Below are positions 8,293 to 18,190 of a stretch of DNA of 64,000 nt, in pieces (the first letter of the stretch is position 1; each line of letters begins with the position of its first letter). The translations under genes and the position numbers were made by a program. Below the pieces are notes generated by a model, which was not told the origin of the DNA, did not search any database, and was given only the letters and a program-made list of their open reading frames with translations. The stretch comes from Prevotella sp. (lineage in GTDB: Bacteria > Bacteroidota > Bacteroidia > Bacteroidales > Bacteroidaceae): contig JAKVJW010000002.1 in NCBI GenBank assembly GCA_022486815.1, positions 62,001 through 126,000 of the forward strand. Reading direction: 5' to 3'.

Positions 8293-9783
8293 ATGGCAGA
8301 AGAAAAGAAAAACAACAATCGTAAGCGACGTATATCTACACCAATCGATCAGACTTATGGGCATTTGCAACCCCAGGCTACAGATATCGAACAAGTAGTG
8401 ATCGGAGCTCTTCTTGTAGATAAAGATGCGTTTTCGGTAGTGTCCGAGATCCTCCGTCCGGAGACCTTCTACGATCAGAGGAATCAGAAAATCTATCAGG
8501 CAATCCAGACCATGAACCTGGAGGAACGACCTGTGGATATTATGACTGTCATTGAAGAACTCAAGCATGAAGGGACTCTGGATGAAATAGGGGGACCGGC
8601 TTATATTCTGGACATCAGCCAGCATGTAGCGTCTTCTGCACACATAGAGTATCATGCTCATGTCCTTGCTCAGAAATTTCTTGCCCGGCAACTCATTCAT
8701 TTTGCGAGTGATGTAGAGACAGACGCCTTTGATCCTCAGATAGATATAGATGAATTGATGCAGAAGGCTGAGAGTTCTCTTTTTGAACTCTCTCAGAATA
8801 ATATGCGTCAGGATTATACTCAGATTGATCCGGTTATCCATGAAGCAACTGAGATATTGCAGCGTGCTGCAAGCAATGCAGGGGGATTGACAGGTATACC
8901 TACAGGTTTCACGCGTCTGGATGAGATTACCAGTGGATGGCAGAAAAGTGACCTTGCTATCATCGCCGGTCGTCCTGCAATGGGTAAGACTTCTTTTGCA
9001 CTGAGTGTTGCTAAAAATATTGCAGTTGATCACCATATCCCTGTTGCATTCTTCTCTCTTGAAATGAATAAGGTCCAACTTGTCAACAGGCTTATTTCCA
9101 ATGTTTGTGAGATAACGGGTAATAAGATCCTGAACGGACAACTGGATAATGATGATTGGGAACGGCTTGACAAAAAACTCCGGTTACTTATCGGAGCACC
9201 TTTATATATCGATGATACGCCGGGACTGTCCGTCTTTGAACTTCGTACCAAGGCCAGACGCCTGGTCCGTGAGCAGCATGTCAAGATCATCATCATCGAT
9301 TACCTGCAGTTGATGAATGCCAACGGAGCACGTTTCAGTAACCGTCAGGAAGAAGTTTCTACTATATCCCGTTCTCTCAAAGGACTCGCCAAGGAGTTGG
9401 ATATTCCTATTCTTGCACTTTCGCAATTGAATCGTACGGTTGAGAACAGGGAAGGACTGGAAGGAAAACGCCCTCAGTTGAGTGACTTGCGTGAGTCTGG
9501 AGCCATAGAGCAGGATGCCGATATCGTACTCTTCGTCCACCGACCTGAATATTATCATATTTATGAGGATGAAAAAGGGCATGACCTCCATGGAATGGCA
9601 CAGATCATTATCGCCAAACACCGTAAAGGTGCAACCGGTGATGTGCTGTTACGCTTTAGAGGTGAATTTACTACCTTCCTGAATCCGGAAGATGAGAGGG
9701 GCTTTGCACCTCTTCCGCCTCAAGAAGGAGGAGAAATCATCGGTAGTAAAATGAATGGGAATAGCGATGATCCTCCTTTTTGA
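8293..9783 (+). CDS. dnaB: Replicative DNA helicase DnaB
   Basis: 496 residues. DnaB is the hexameric 5'-3' helicase that unwinds DNA at the replication fork and recruits primase. An N-terminal primase-interacting domain (about 20-125) is followed by a RecA-like domain with Walker A GRPAMGKTS, FSLEMN, IIIDYLQLM and the DnaB H4 region SDLRESGAIEQDAD. Length is normal and no intein is present. It stands alone with its own -7 promoter element. Confidence 0.97.
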   Translation: MAEEKKNNNRKRRISTPIDQTYGHLQPQATDIEQVVIGALLVDKDAFSVVSEILRPETFYDQRNQKIYQAIQTMNLEERPVDIMTVIEELKHEGTLDEIGGPAYILDISQHVASSAHIEYHAHVLAQKFLARQLIHFASDVETDAFDPQIDIDELMQKAESSLFELSQNNMRQDYTQIDPVIHEATEILQRAASNAGGLTGIPTGFTRLDEITSGWQKSDLAIIAGRPAMGKTSFALSVAKNIAVDHHIPVAFFSLEMNKVQLVNRLISNVCEITGNKILNGQLDNDDWERLDKKLRLLIGAPLYIDDTPGLSVFELRTKARRLVREQHVKIIIIDYLQLMNANGARFSNRQEEVSTISRSLKGLAKELDIPILALSQLNRTVENREGLEGKRPQLSDLRESGAIEQDADIVLFVHRPEYYHIYEDEKGHDLHGMAQIIIAKHRKGATGDVLLRFRGEFTTFLNPEDERGFAPLPPQEGGEIIGSKMNGNSDDPPF

Positions 9784-9821
9784 TTAGAGATTTGATTTTA
9801 TTCAGGAAGAAAATATTGATG

Positions 9822-9850
9822 GGCTGGATCACGGACGCTGATTCCAGCCT
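9822..9850 (+). terminator. Possible dnaB terminator hairpin
   Basis: GGCTGGA at 9822-9828 pairs with TCCAGCC at 9843-9849, followed by a short T-rich stretch (TGTTTCTT). It lies 39 bases after the dnaB stop. Confidence 0.45.
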
Positions 9851-9948
9851 GTTTCTTGAATATATCCTTCTACGTAAAGAGCTTTCCCGGAAAGGGATGC
9901 AGCAAAGTAAGGTCCGAAAACTCCTATAGACTTACCGTCTTCACTTCT
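9829..9948 (-). pseudogene. Short protein-like remnant, unassigned
   Basis: A 39-codon open stretch on the minus strand between two stop codons, containing FAASLSGKALYVEGYIQE and ending GWNQRP. The composition is protein-like and it has no start codon, so it may be the 3' stub of a lost gene. I do not recognise the family; a chance open frame is possible. The rest of the 9784-10032 gap shows nothing else. Confidence 0.2.
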
Positions 9949-10032
9949 TCAATTTAAGAATGAAGATATAGCATAATATAATGGGCAAATAAACGAATCT
10001 GTAACTTTTTTTGTTAAAAAAGTAATCATTTG

Positions 10033-10064
10033 TTTGCTCGTTTCATTTTAATTCTCTACCTTTG
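10033..10064 (+). promoter_or_regulatory. Promoter of the leu operon leader
   Basis: TTTG at 10033-10036, 20-base spacer, TACCTTTG at 10057-10064: a full match to the Bacteroidetes consensus. Transcription should start near 10070, about 16 bases before the leader peptide start. Confidence 0.85.
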
Positions 10065-10085
10065 CCCTCGAAAATAATAAAGACA

Positions 10086-10166
10086 ATGATTTCACAGATT
10101 ATACTAAGCATTATGATTCGAATTCGACTGCAACTAGTGGCCGGAAGTGATGAGGTATGTGTATAG
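10086..10166 (+). CDS. Branched-chain amino acid leader peptide (attenuator)
   Basis: A 26-codon open frame beginning MISQIILSIMIRIRLQLV. Twelve of its codons are Ile, Leu or Val, the end-product amino acids of the operon behind it. It lies between a consensus promoter and a terminator hairpin upstream of leuA. Its last part (10141-10150) overlaps the left arm of the predicted antiterminator. A ribosome stalled at the Ile/Leu codons would leave that arm free; one reaching the stop would cover it. Seen: the frame, codons and hairpins. Inferred: the attenuation mechanism. Confidence 0.8.
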   Translation: MISQIILSIMIRIRLQLVAGSDEVCV

Positions 10167-10185
10167 TTTTGTATGATCATGTATG

Positions 10186-10226
10186 AAAGCCTTTCTCACT
10201 TCTGGTATAGTGGGAAAGGCTTTTTT
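10186..10226 (+). terminator. Leu operon attenuator terminator with competing antiterminator
   Basis: A 15-bp stem with one G-U pair (10186-10200 with 10209-10223), an 8-base loop and a run of six T ending at 10226. The left arm overlaps 10196-10205, which can instead pair over 10 bp, with one G-U, to 10141-10150. The two structures exclude each other. The gap to leuA is about 40 bases. Confidence 0.85.
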
Positions 10227-10265
10227 AATGATAGGAAGTAAGTAAATGATTAACAAGTTTTGAAT

Positions 10266-11765
10266 ATGAGAGACAGATTATTTGTTTTTGACACTACGCT
10301 TCGCGATGGCGAACAGGTGCCGGGTTGTCAGTTGAACACGGTAGAGAAGATCCAAGTGGCCAAGCAACTTGAGCTGTTGGGGGTAGATGTGATTGAAGCG
10401 GGATTTCCTATTTCCAGTCCTGGTGATTTCAATTCAGTAGTAGAAATCAGTAAAGCCGTCACATGGCCGGTTATCTGTGCTCTGACCCGTGCAGTACCCA
10501 AGGATATCGACTGTGCAGCAGAAGCACTGAAGTATGCCAAACGTAAACGTATTCATACAGGACTGGGAACAAGTGATTATCACATCAAATATAAATTCAA
10601 TTCCACCCGTGAGGAAATACTTCAACGTGCTGTCGAGTGCGTCAAATATGCTAAGAAGTACGTTGAAGATGTCGAGTTTTATGCCGAAGACGCCGGTCGT
10701 ACAGACAATGAGTATCTGGCTCAGGTCTGTGAAGCGGTTATTAAGGCTGGTGCTACGGTACTCAATATTCCGGATACAACAGGTTATTGTCTTCCGGATG
10801 AATATGGGAATAAGATCAAGTACCTGATGGAACATGTTGATGGAATAGACAAGGTGCAGATCTCCACTCATTGTCATAATGATTTGGGTATGGCCACAGC
10901 CAATACCTTACAGGGTGTCTTGAACGGGGCTCGTCAGGTGGAAGTCACAATCAACGGCATAGGTGAGCGTGCCGGCAATACTGCCCTTGAAGAAATTGCC
11001 ATGATCTTGAAATGTCATAAGAACATCGGAATCGATACGAATATCAATACGACAAAGATCTGTCCCACTTCAAGGATGGTATCCAGTCTGATGAATATGC
11101 CTGTCCAACCTAATAAAGCTATTGTGGGACGTAATGCTTTCGCTCATTCTTCGGGTATTCATCAGGATGGTGTCCTGAAGAACGCACAAACTTATGAAAT
11201 CATAGATCCTAAGGACGTAGGATTGGATGACAATGCCATTATCCTTACTGCCCGCAGCGGCCGTGCAGCCCTTAAATACCGTTTGAATGTCAACGGCGTT
11301 GATGTATCAGAAGATAAACTGAATGAGATTTATAAAAAATTTCTGGTTCTTGCTGACAAGAAGAAAGAAGTCACAGATGATGACGTAATGGCATTGGCAG
11401 GCGCAGCTTCGGGGCTGTCGCATAATGTGAAACTCGATTATCTTCAGGTCACTACCGGTAAAGGCGTGAACAGTGTGGCAAGTATCGGTCTGGATATTGC
11501 CGGTGAGAAATTTGAGGAGTGTTCTTCGGGCAATGGTCCTGTAGATGCCGCTATCCTTGCACTAAAACGTATTATCCGCAAACAGATGGTCCTGAAGGAA
11601 TTTACGATTCAGGCTATTGATAAGGGATCTGATGATGTGGGCAAAGTACACATGCAGGTGGAATATGATGGGCACATTTATTATGGCTTCGGTGCAGATA
11701 CCGACATCGTAACGGCTTCTGTGGAGGCTTATATAGATTGTATCAATAAATTCAGGAACAAGTAA
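10266..11765 (+). CDS. leuA: 2-isopropylmalate synthase
   Basis: 499 residues from ATG 10266 ([17 protein letters not shown]); a TTG six bases upstream is less likely. LeuA condenses acetyl-CoA with 2-ketoisovalerate, the first committed step of leucine synthesis. Visible are the DTTLRDGEQ metal/acyl site, the [11 protein letters not shown] metal ligands, [10 protein letters not shown], and a C-terminal allosteric leucine-binding (LeuA dimer) domain from about residue 390. First gene of leuA-leuC-leuD-cimA-like-leuB, controlled by the upstream attenuator. Confidence 0.96.
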   Translation: MRDRLFVFDTTLRDGEQVPGCQLNTVEKIQVAKQLELLGVDVIEAGFPISSPGDFNSVVEISKAVTWPVICALTRAVPKDIDCAAEALKYAKRKRIHTGLGTSDYHIKYKFNSTREEILQRAVECVKYAKKYVEDVEFYAEDAGRTDNEYLAQVCEAVIKAGATVLNIPDTTGYCLPDEYGNKIKYLMEHVDGIDKVQISTHCHNDLGMATANTLQGVLNGARQVEVTINGIGERAGNTALEEIAMILKCHKNIGIDTNINTTKICPTSRMVSSLMNMPVQPNKAIVGRNAFAHSSGIHQDGVLKNAQTYEIIDPKDVGLDDNAIILTARSGRAALKYRLNVNGVDVSEDKLNEIYKKFLVLADKKKEVTDDDVMALAGAASGLSHNVKLDYLQVTTGKGVNSVASIGLDIAGEKFEECSSGNGPVDAAILALKRIIRKQMVLKEFTIQAIDKGSDDVGKVHMQVEYDGHIYYGFGADTDIVTASVEAYIDCINKFRNK

Positions 11766-11779
11766 AATATAAGATAGAT

Positions 11780-13171
11780 ATGAACACTTTGTTTGACAAA
11801 ATCTGGGACCGTCATGTAGTCCAGATTGTAAAAGACGGACCGACACAACTTTACATCGACAGGCTTTACTGCCATGAGGTGACTTCTCCTCAGGCTTTTG
11901 CAGGACTCAGAGCCAGGGGTCTCAAACCTTTCAGACCTGAACAGATTTACTGTATGCCGGATCACAACACTCCTACACATGATCAGGATCAACCCATTCA
12001 GGATCCTATATCCCGTAAACAGATAGATACGCTGGACAAAAATTGTGAGGAGTTCGGCTTGACTGAATACAAGATGAATACACCGGACAACGGCATCATT
12101 CACGTCGTAGGCCCTGAGAAGGGACTGTCCTTACCGGGAATGACCATTGTCTGCGGTGATTCTCACACGTCTACACATGGAGCTGTCGGAGCTTTGGCTT
12201 TTGGCATCGGAACTTCTGAAGTGGAAATGGTCATGGCTTCACAATGTATCTTGCAGCAGAAACCGAAATCAATGCGGATCAATATCAATGGAAAACTCAA
12301 AGCCGGAGTGACGGCTAAGGATGTCGCATTGTATCTGATGAGTCAACTGACTACATCCGGTGCTACAGGATATTTTGTAGAATATGCCGGTCAGATAGTT
12401 CGGGATATGAGCATGGACGGTCGTCTGACACTCTGTAATCTGTCTATTGAAATAGGCGCTCGGGGAGGTTTTGTCGCTCCAGACGAGACGACCTTTGCTT
12501 TTCTGAAAGGCCGTCAATATGCTCCGAAAGGTGCTGAATGGGATAAGGCTGTAGCTTACTGGAGAACACTGAAAAGCGGTGAGGATGCTGTCTTTGACAA
12601 AGAACTCAACTTCAATGGAGAGGATATTGAACCTCGGATCACATACGGTACGAATCCGGGAATGGGTATAGCCATTGGTGACACTGTTCCTACATTGGAT
12701 CAGATACCGGCTGAGGATCAGGCTTCTTTCAAAAAAGCCTTGAACTATATGGGATTCACTCCGGGACAGAAATTGCTTGGTCATCCCGTGGACTATGTCT
12801 TCCTGGGAGCTTGTACAAATGGCAGGATTGAGGACTTCCGGGCTTTTGCCAATATCGTCAAGGGACATCATAAAGCTGACAGTGTGACCGCCTGGCTGGT
12901 TCCGGGCAGTTGGCTTGTCGATCGTCAGATCCGTGAAGAAGGTCTTGACAAGGTTTTGGAAGCAGCAGGATTTCAGATCCGCCAACCCGGATGTTCTGCC
13001 TGTCTGGCCATGAACGATGATAAGATTCCTGCAGGCAAGTATTCTGTATCTACGAGCAACCGCAACTTTGAAGGACGTCAGGGACCAGGTTCACGTACCA
13101 TCCTTGCCAGTCCGCTTGTAGCTGCAGCCGCTGCCATTACAGGAAAAATCACAGATCCGAGAACCCTCTAA
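11780..13171 (+). CDS. leuC: 3-isopropylmalate dehydratase large subunit
   Basis: 463 residues, beginning [14 protein letters not shown]. LeuC carries the 4Fe-4S cluster of isopropylmalate isomerase; [15 protein letters not shown] and the [10 protein letters not shown] pair of cysteines are present, with [10 protein letters not shown] earlier. It works with LeuD, encoded immediately downstream, to isomerise 2- to 3-isopropylmalate, and probably also citramalate. Fourteen bases separate it from leuA. Confidence 0.96.
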   Translation: MNTLFDKIWDRHVVQIVKDGPTQLYIDRLYCHEVTSPQAFAGLRARGLKPFRPEQIYCMPDHNTPTHDQDQPIQDPISRKQIDTLDKNCEEFGLTEYKMNTPDNGIIHVVGPEKGLSLPGMTIVCGDSHTSTHGAVGALAFGIGTSEVEMVMASQCILQQKPKSMRININGKLKAGVTAKDVALYLMSQLTTSGATGYFVEYAGQIVRDMSMDGRLTLCNLSIEIGARGGFVAPDETTFAFLKGRQYAPKGAEWDKAVAYWRTLKSGEDAVFDKELNFNGEDIEPRITYGTNPGMGIAIGDTVPTLDQIPAEDQASFKKALNYMGFTPGQKLLGHPVDYVFLGACTNGRIEDFRAFANIVKGHHKADSVTAWLVPGSWLVDRQIREEGLDKVLEAAGFQIRQPGCSACLAMNDDKIPAGKYSVSTSNRNFEGRQGPGSRTILASPLVAAAAAITGKITDPRTL

Positions 13172-13183
13172 AAAGTTAGTAAA

Positions 13184-13789
13184 ATGAAACAGAAATTTAA
13201 TGTTATCACTTCTTCCTGCATTCCTTTACCTTTAGAGAATGTAGATACAGACCAGATTATACCAGCCCGTTTCCTGAAAGCTACGGACAAAGAAGGTTTC
13301 GGACAGAATCTCTTCCGTGACTGGAGGTACCATAAAGACGGAACTCCGAAAAAAGATTTTGTTCTTAATGATCCTTCTTATTCAGGAGTAATTCTTGTGG
13401 CAGGCAAGAACTTCGGTTCAGGATCTTCCCGCGAGCATGCTGCCTGGGCTATTGCCGGATATGGCTTCCGGGTTGTAATCAGTTCATTCTTCGCAGATAT
13501 ACACAAGAATAATGAATTGAACAATTTTGTCCTTCCCGTTGTGGTCAGTGAACCTTTCTTAAAGGAACTGTTTGACAGCATACAGAAGGATCACAAGACA
13601 CAGGTGAAAGTGGATCTGCCCGGTCAGACGGTGACCAATCTCGCTACAGGACATTCAGAGCATTTTGAGATCAATGGGTATAAAAAGCATTGTCTGGAAG
13701 AGGGACTGGATGATGTAGATTTCCTGGTGAAGAATCTGGATAAAGTTGAAACTTGGGAAAAAGCAGACAGCCTGAGTTTCCAGGATTAA
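13184..13789 (+). CDS. leuD: 3-isopropylmalate dehydratase small subunit
   Basis: 201 residues. LeuD completes the isomerase active site; NVDTDQIIPARFL near the N-terminus and GKNFGSGSSREHA near residue 70 are diagnostic. It follows leuC by 12 bases and precedes the citramalate-synthase-like gene by 15, consistent with one transcript. Confidence 0.96.
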   Translation: MKQKFNVITSSCIPLPLENVDTDQIIPARFLKATDKEGFGQNLFRDWRYHKDGTPKKDFVLNDPSYSGVILVAGKNFGSGSSREHAAWAIAGYGFRVVISSFFADIHKNNELNNFVLPVVVSEPFLKELFDSIQKDHKTQVKVDLPGQTVTNLATGHSEHFEINGYKKHCLEEGLDDVDFLVKNLDKVETWEKADSLSFQD

Positions 13790-13804
13790 GGCAAGGATGG
13801 TATT

Positions 13805-15388
13805 ATGAATAGCGATTCAGAAAAAAAGACAATAGAAATCATGGATTCAACGCTCCGTGATGGTGAACAGACCAATGGGGTCTCGTTCCTGCCACACGAG
13901 AAGTTGATGATAGCTAAGGCACTCCTTGATATAGGAGTAGACCGTATAGAAGTTGCTTCTGCACGGGTATCTGACGGTGAAAAGGATGCAGTAAGCATGA
14001 TCTGCCGATATGCAGCCAACCATGATCTGTTGGATCGTATCGAAGTTCTGGGGTTTGTCGACGGAACAAAATCTGTAGACTGGATCAAAGATTGTGGTTG
14101 TCATGTTATCAATCTTTTGGCTAAGGGTTCTCTTAAACATTGCACCCTCCAACTCCATAAAACCCCCGAAGAGCATATTGCTGATGTCAAAGAGGTGATC
14201 AACTATGCCCATGACTGCCATTTTACGGTAAATCTATACTTGGAAGACTGGTCTTCCGCAATGAAGGACTCCAGGGATTATGTCTACCAGATGATGGACG
14301 TACTGAAGGATAGTGGCATCGCACGGTTCTTGCTGCCTGATACCTTGGGCATTCTCAATCCGTTCAATACGAAGGAATACATAGAAGATATGATTTCCAG
14401 ATACCCTGGAGTAAAATTCGACTTTCATGCCCATAATGACTATAACATGGCAGTAGGAGATTCCTTTGCTGCTGCCGAGGCTGGCGTCAGCGGACTTCAT
14501 GTTACCGTCAATGGACTGGGGGAGCGTTGTGGTAATGCTCCTTTATCTTCTGTTCAGGTAATGCTTCACGACCAACTCGGTATTCTCACTCATGTGGATG
14601 AGTCGGCTCTTGTAGATGTCTGTCATCTTGTCGGTGGATACAGTGGTATCTATGTGGCTCCTAATACTCCGGTAATCGGTGAAAATGTGTTTACTCAGGT
14701 GGCAGGTGTTCATGCAGATGGGGATAAGAAAGCTCACCTCTATAGTAATGCCCTGGTTCCGGAACGTTTCGGCCGTCATCGGGAGTTTGCTTTGGGAAAG
14801 AACTCCGGAAAGGCAAATATTATCCAGAACCTAAAAAAATTAGGACTTGAGCTCACGCCTGGACAGACGAAACTTGTGACAAGAAGAATCACGGAACTGG
14901 GTGATAAAAAGGAATTGGTCACACAGGATGATTTGCCTTATATCGTAAGTGATGTCCTCAAGCACAATGCGCCTGAAGATAAAATAAAACTCGTAAGTTA
15001 TATGGCATCAACTTCTTATGGTATGAAACCTATAGCAAGCCTTAAAGTAAAAATCAATGGGGTAAACTATGAAGCGGTACATACCGGTGACGGTCAGTAC
15101 GATGCTTTCGTAAAAGCTATGAGGAAGATCTATAAGGAGAAACTGAACCGTACTTTTCCAGTCTTGGACAATTATCAGGTCAGTATACCTCCTGGCGGAC
15201 ATACAGATGCTCTCGTACAAACGGCCATCTCCTGGCATTATGGTAACCGATTCTGGCGCACACGCGGACTGGATGCGGATCAGACGGAAGCTGCTATCAA
15301 GGCAACTTTGAAAATGCTCAATTTATTTGAGAATGACGAGTGCCATGATGACTCGGACATACCGCCATCCCAAAGAAATAATGAATAA
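13805..15388 (+). CDS. 2-isopropylmalate synthase family protein, citramalate synthase-like
   Basis: 527 residues, a second member of the LeuA superfamily in the operon. The core has [34 protein letters not shown] and a C-terminal LeuA dimerisation domain (about 390-500). Such second copies in Bacteroidetes leu operons are usually annotated as (R)-citramalate synthase (CimA), making 2-ketobutyrate for isoleucine from pyruvate and acetyl-CoA; LeuCD and LeuB would then serve both pathways. Substrate choice cannot be read from the sequence, so citramalate versus isopropylmalate synthase is open. The Ile-rich leader peptide fits an isoleucine role. Confidence 0.85.
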   Translation: MNSDSEKKTIEIMDSTLRDGEQTNGVSFLPHEKLMIAKALLDIGVDRIEVASARVSDGEKDAVSMICRYAANHDLLDRIEVLGFVDGTKSVDWIKDCGCHVINLLAKGSLKHCTLQLHKTPEEHIADVKEVINYAHDCHFTVNLYLEDWSSAMKDSRDYVYQMMDVLKDSGIARFLLPDTLGILNPFNTKEYIEDMISRYPGVKFDFHAHNDYNMAVGDSFAAAEAGVSGLHVTVNGLGERCGNAPLSSVQVMLHDQLGILTHVDESALVDVCHLVGGYSGIYVAPNTPVIGENVFTQVAGVHADGDKKAHLYSNALVPERFGRHREFALGKNSGKANIIQNLKKLGLELTPGQTKLVTRRITELGDKKELVTQDDLPYIVSDVLKHNAPEDKIKLVSYMASTSYGMKPIASLKVKINGVNYEAVHTGDGQYDAFVKAMRKIYKEKLNRTFPVLDNYQVSIPPGGHTDALVQTAISWHYGNRFWRTRGLDADQTEAAIKATLKMLNLFENDECHDDSDIPPSQRNNE

Positions 15389-15411
15389 ACAACTCAATAA
15401 AAGAAATTATA

Positions 15412-16473
15412 ATGAACTTGAAAATTGCAGTTTTGGCCGGTGATGGCATCGGACCAGAAATCATGAAACAGGGCATAGCAGTCCTGGACACTATCGGGAA
15501 AAAATTCGGACATACCTTCCAATATACACCTGCTGTCTGTGGTGCTCATGGTATAGATGCGGTAGGTGATCCGTTCCCTGATTCTACATTCAAGACTTGC
15601 ATGGACTCTGATGCTGTCCTGTTTGCTGCTGTCGGTGATCCTCGTTTTGATAATGATCCTACTATTAAGGTACGGCCGGAGAATGGTTTGCTTGCCATGC
15701 GCAAGAAGTTAAGCCTTTATGCTAATGTACGTCCTGTGGCAACCTTTGACTGTTTGCTTCACAAGAGTCCGTTGAAGGATGAGATCATCAAGGGAGCAGA
15801 CTTTGTCGTGATCCGTGAGTTGACCGGAGGAATGTATTTCGGCAAGAAATACCAGGACAATGATATGGCTTACGATACGGATATCTATTCACGCCCTGAA
15901 ATTGAACGTATATTGAAAGTCGGATTCGAGTTTGCCATGAAGCGCCGCAAGCATCTTACGGTCGTAGACAAAGCCAATGTCCTGGCCAGTTCACGTCTTT
16001 GGCGCCAGATAGCCATGGAGATGGCTCCAAAGTACCCGGAAGTTTCTACAGACTATATGTTTATAGACAATGCTTCCATGCGAGTACTCACAGAACCACG
16101 CTTCTTTGACGTGATCGTTACGGAGAATACCTTTGGTGATATTCTTACGGATGAAACCAGCAGTATTACTGGATCTATGGGATTGCAGCCATCTGCTTCC
16201 CTGGGTGACCATACTCCTTTGTTTGAACCTGTCCATGGCAGTTGGCCACAGGCTGCAGGTAAGAATATTGCCAATCCGGTTGCAGAGATTCTTTCTGCTG
16301 CCATGCTGCTTGAGCATTTTAATCTGAAAGAAGAAGGAGCACTGATACGTAAGGCTGTCGATGCCAGTCTGGAAGCAAATGTACGCACACCGGAGATTCA
16401 GGTTGAAGGTGGTAAAATGTACGGTACTACCGATGTCGGCGCGTGGATTGTAAATTATATACAAAACGCATAA
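15412..16473 (+). CDS. leuB: 3-isopropylmalate dehydrogenase
   Basis: 353 residues, [20 protein letters not shown]. LeuB oxidatively decarboxylates 3-isopropylmalate using NAD. Family signatures include [25 protein letters not shown] and the metal-site segment [12 protein letters not shown]. Last gene of the operon, followed by a 15-bp terminator hairpin. Confidence 0.96.
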   Translation: MNLKIAVLAGDGIGPEIMKQGIAVLDTIGKKFGHTFQYTPAVCGAHGIDAVGDPFPDSTFKTCMDSDAVLFAAVGDPRFDNDPTIKVRPENGLLAMRKKLSLYANVRPVATFDCLLHKSPLKDEIIKGADFVVIRELTGGMYFGKKYQDNDMAYDTDIYSRPEIERILKVGFEFAMKRRKHLTVVDKANVLASSRLWRQIAMEMAPKYPEVSTDYMFIDNASMRVLTEPRFFDVIVTENTFGDILTDETSSITGSMGLQPSASLGDHTPLFEPVHGSWPQAAGKNIANPVAEILSAAMLLEHFNLKEEGALIRKAVDASLEANVRTPEIQVEGGKMYGTTDVGAWIVNYIQNA

Positions 16474-16525
16474 TAACTTCCAAACAGTATAACTGGACTG
16501 TTTCAGGTAACTGTTGGCCTCTTTG

Positions 16526-16570
16526 TCCACGATAAGGATTTGCTAATCCTTATCGTGGATATTTTGTTTC
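16526..16570 (+). terminator. Terminator of the leu operon
   Basis: A perfect 15-bp stem (16526-16540 with 16545-16559), a 4-base loop, then a T-rich tail. It lies 53 bases after the leuB stop. Confidence 0.85.
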
Positions 16571-16615
16571 TATTTGATGAGAAGCATTAATTTTGTCTAA
16601 CAGGTAGGGCTATCT

Positions 16616-16646
16616 TTTGGGACATTCCACTTTTTTTGTAACTTTG
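16616..16646 (+). promoter_or_regulatory. Promoter of the TPR-LolA-like gene pair
   Basis: TTTG at 16616-16619, 19-base spacer, TAACTTTG at 16639-16646. The ATG of the TPR gene follows after 13-19 bases, so the leader is very short. Confidence 0.8.
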
Positions 16647-16659
16647 CCGATAAAAATTA

Positions 16660-17355
16660 ATGATCATGCGCAAACTCTTTATGATCTGTATCCTCTTCGT
16701 CCTGTTCGGACGTCTGGGCATGGCTCAGAATTACCAGTCCCTGAGAGATTCTCTTTCTAAAGCGACTGACATCCTGGCTTATCATCCTGACAGTGTCGAC
16801 CTGCGCCTGAAAAAGGTGGCTTGGAATATCAAGTTGGAGCAGTGGCAGTATGCCAAAGATGATCTGGACAAAGTACTCTATCTCCGACCTGGAAATATCG
16901 CAGGACTGTTTTACCGTGCATACGTGAACCAGAAATTAAACCGGTATAATTTTGCCCGCCTCGACTACCAGAACCTGTTGACTATCGTGCCAGGTAATTT
17001 CGAAGCGGAACTGGGACTGGCATTGCTGAACCAGAAGGATATGCACTATACGGAGGCTTATGATGGGATTAACACCCTCGTTGACCAGTATCCGGACAGT
17101 GCTGTAGCTTACGCTGCCAGAGCTGGAATAGAAGAGGAAAGAAAGATGTACGATGTGGCTGAATATGATTATTCGAAAGCTTTTCAACTGGATTCTGCCA
17201 ATATCGACTATCTTTTGAACCGGGCTAATCTCAGAATTAACCTGAAACGCTTTGACGAGGCTGAAAATGATTTGAAATTAGCTGTTAAACGGGGTTATCC
17301 GAGAGGTGCACTCATCGGCTATTATCGCAAACTTAAATATAACAAGAAGAAATAG
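16660..17355 (+). CDS. Secreted tetratricopeptide-repeat protein
   Basis: 231 residues with a signal peptide (LFMICILFVLFGRLGMAQ) and about four TPR-like helical pairs, for example YAKDDLDKVLYLRPGN and FARLDYQNLLTIVPGN. TPR arrays mediate protein contacts; the partner is unknown and the protein is probably periplasmic. The ATG at 16666 is an equally possible start. It precedes the LolA-like gene by five bases, so both are likely cotranscribed and may act together in the envelope. Confidence 0.85.
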   Translation: MIMRKLFMICILFVLFGRLGMAQNYQSLRDSLSKATDILAYHPDSVDLRLKKVAWNIKLEQWQYAKDDLDKVLYLRPGNIAGLFYRAYVNQKLNRYNFARLDYQNLLTIVPGNFEAELGLALLNQKDMHYTEAYDGINTLVDQYPDSAVAYAARAGIEEERKMYDVAEYDYSKAFQLDSANIDYLLNRANLRINLKRFDEAENDLKLAVKRGYPRGALIGYYRKLKYNKKK

Positions 17356-17360
17356 GAGCA

Positions 17361-17996
17361 ATGATTAAATGTATTGAAAAGTGGGGGAGTTTTATTCTGT
17401 TTTTTTTCTGTCTTTTCTCTTCCTCACTATGGGCACAAAACACACCAAATGCCCGACAGGCTAAGAGAATATTCGGTGAAGCCTGTCAACAGATATATGG
17501 CCCGCGCGGGGCTGAGTTCAATTATTCTGTCAATGTGATAGGCCTTTATAAAACATCGGGTACGATGTGGATAAAAGGTAAAAAGCATAGATTTGTAGAG
17601 CGGCAATGTTCTGTATGGGATGATGGGGTCAATTTCTATCGTGTAGACAGAAGAAAGAAGACTGTCGAACTCCATAGTTCCAATTCACCGAAGAAGGATA
17701 AGTTGTTTTCCAGATTTTCCTTTAATCCGAACAGTTACAGTTATCATATCAGTGACAGTTGCCAGGGGTATCTTATCTCTCTTGATGCTCTCCCCGGTAC
17801 TAAAGGAATCAAGCACATCAAGGCTACTATAGATAAACACACCCTGGTTCCGAAACTTTTAAAAATCAAGGTGTCGTTCTTCTGGGCAAAGGTAAAAATT
17901 GATGAATTTCACAAGGGGAATATCAACGACCATATATTCTGCTTCCCACGCTCACAGTTTTATGGATACAGATATATTGATAAAAGACCTGATTGA
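17361..17996 (+). CDS. LolA-like outer membrane lipoprotein carrier family protein
   Basis: 211 residues, with a signal peptide (hydrophobic 10-24, cleavage after LWA) and the fold pattern of LolA-like proteins: repeated beta strands such as FNYSVNVIGLYKTSGTMWIKGKKH split around a strand-turn, then DDGVNFYRVDRRKKTVEL. LolA carries lipoproteins across the periplasm; this could be the true carrier or a paralogue, since Bacteroidetes often have several. It follows the TPR gene by five bases. Confidence 0.7.
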   Translation: MIKCIEKWGSFILFFFCLFSSSLWAQNTPNARQAKRIFGEACQQIYGPRGAEFNYSVNVIGLYKTSGTMWIKGKKHRFVERQCSVWDDGVNFYRVDRRKKTVELHSSNSPKKDKLFSRFSFNPNSYSYHISDSCQGYLISLDALPGTKGIKHIKATIDKHTLVPKLLKIKVSFFWAKVKIDEFHKGNINDHIFCFPRSQFYGYRYIDKRPD

Positions 17997-18144
17997 GAAT
18001 CAACTTTTTTCTGAGTTGGCTAAGGCTTTTTATGACATTATGACAGTTGTGCCTTTCAGGCATATTTCTTGCAGAAGAAAAAGTATTAAGCAACTTTGCC
18101 TGATAGAAGGTAGAAAGAACATTTGAGAGTTATAAAAAGAGGAG

Positions 18145-18184
18145 AGGGACAGCAATGAAGTTTTAAAATTCATTGTCCGTCCCT
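18145..18184. terminator. Bidirectional terminator between convergent genes
   Basis: An imperfect hairpin: AGGGAC...CAATGAA at 18145-18159 with TTCATTG...GTCCCT at 18169-18184, T-rich on the right side. It lies between the LolA-like gene (+) and the YhcH-like gene (-). The 17997-18144 stretch shows no gene. Confidence 0.6.
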
Positions 18185-18190
18185 TATTTT

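Noticed and set aside
8188..9141. Long upstream extension of the ispE reading frame to 9141
   Set aside because: The extra 318 codons are antisense to dnaB and not IspE-like; IspE starts at 8187.
17997..18140. Small RNA promoter near CAACTTTG at 18101
   Set aside because: The TA of the -7 consensus and the -33 box are missing.
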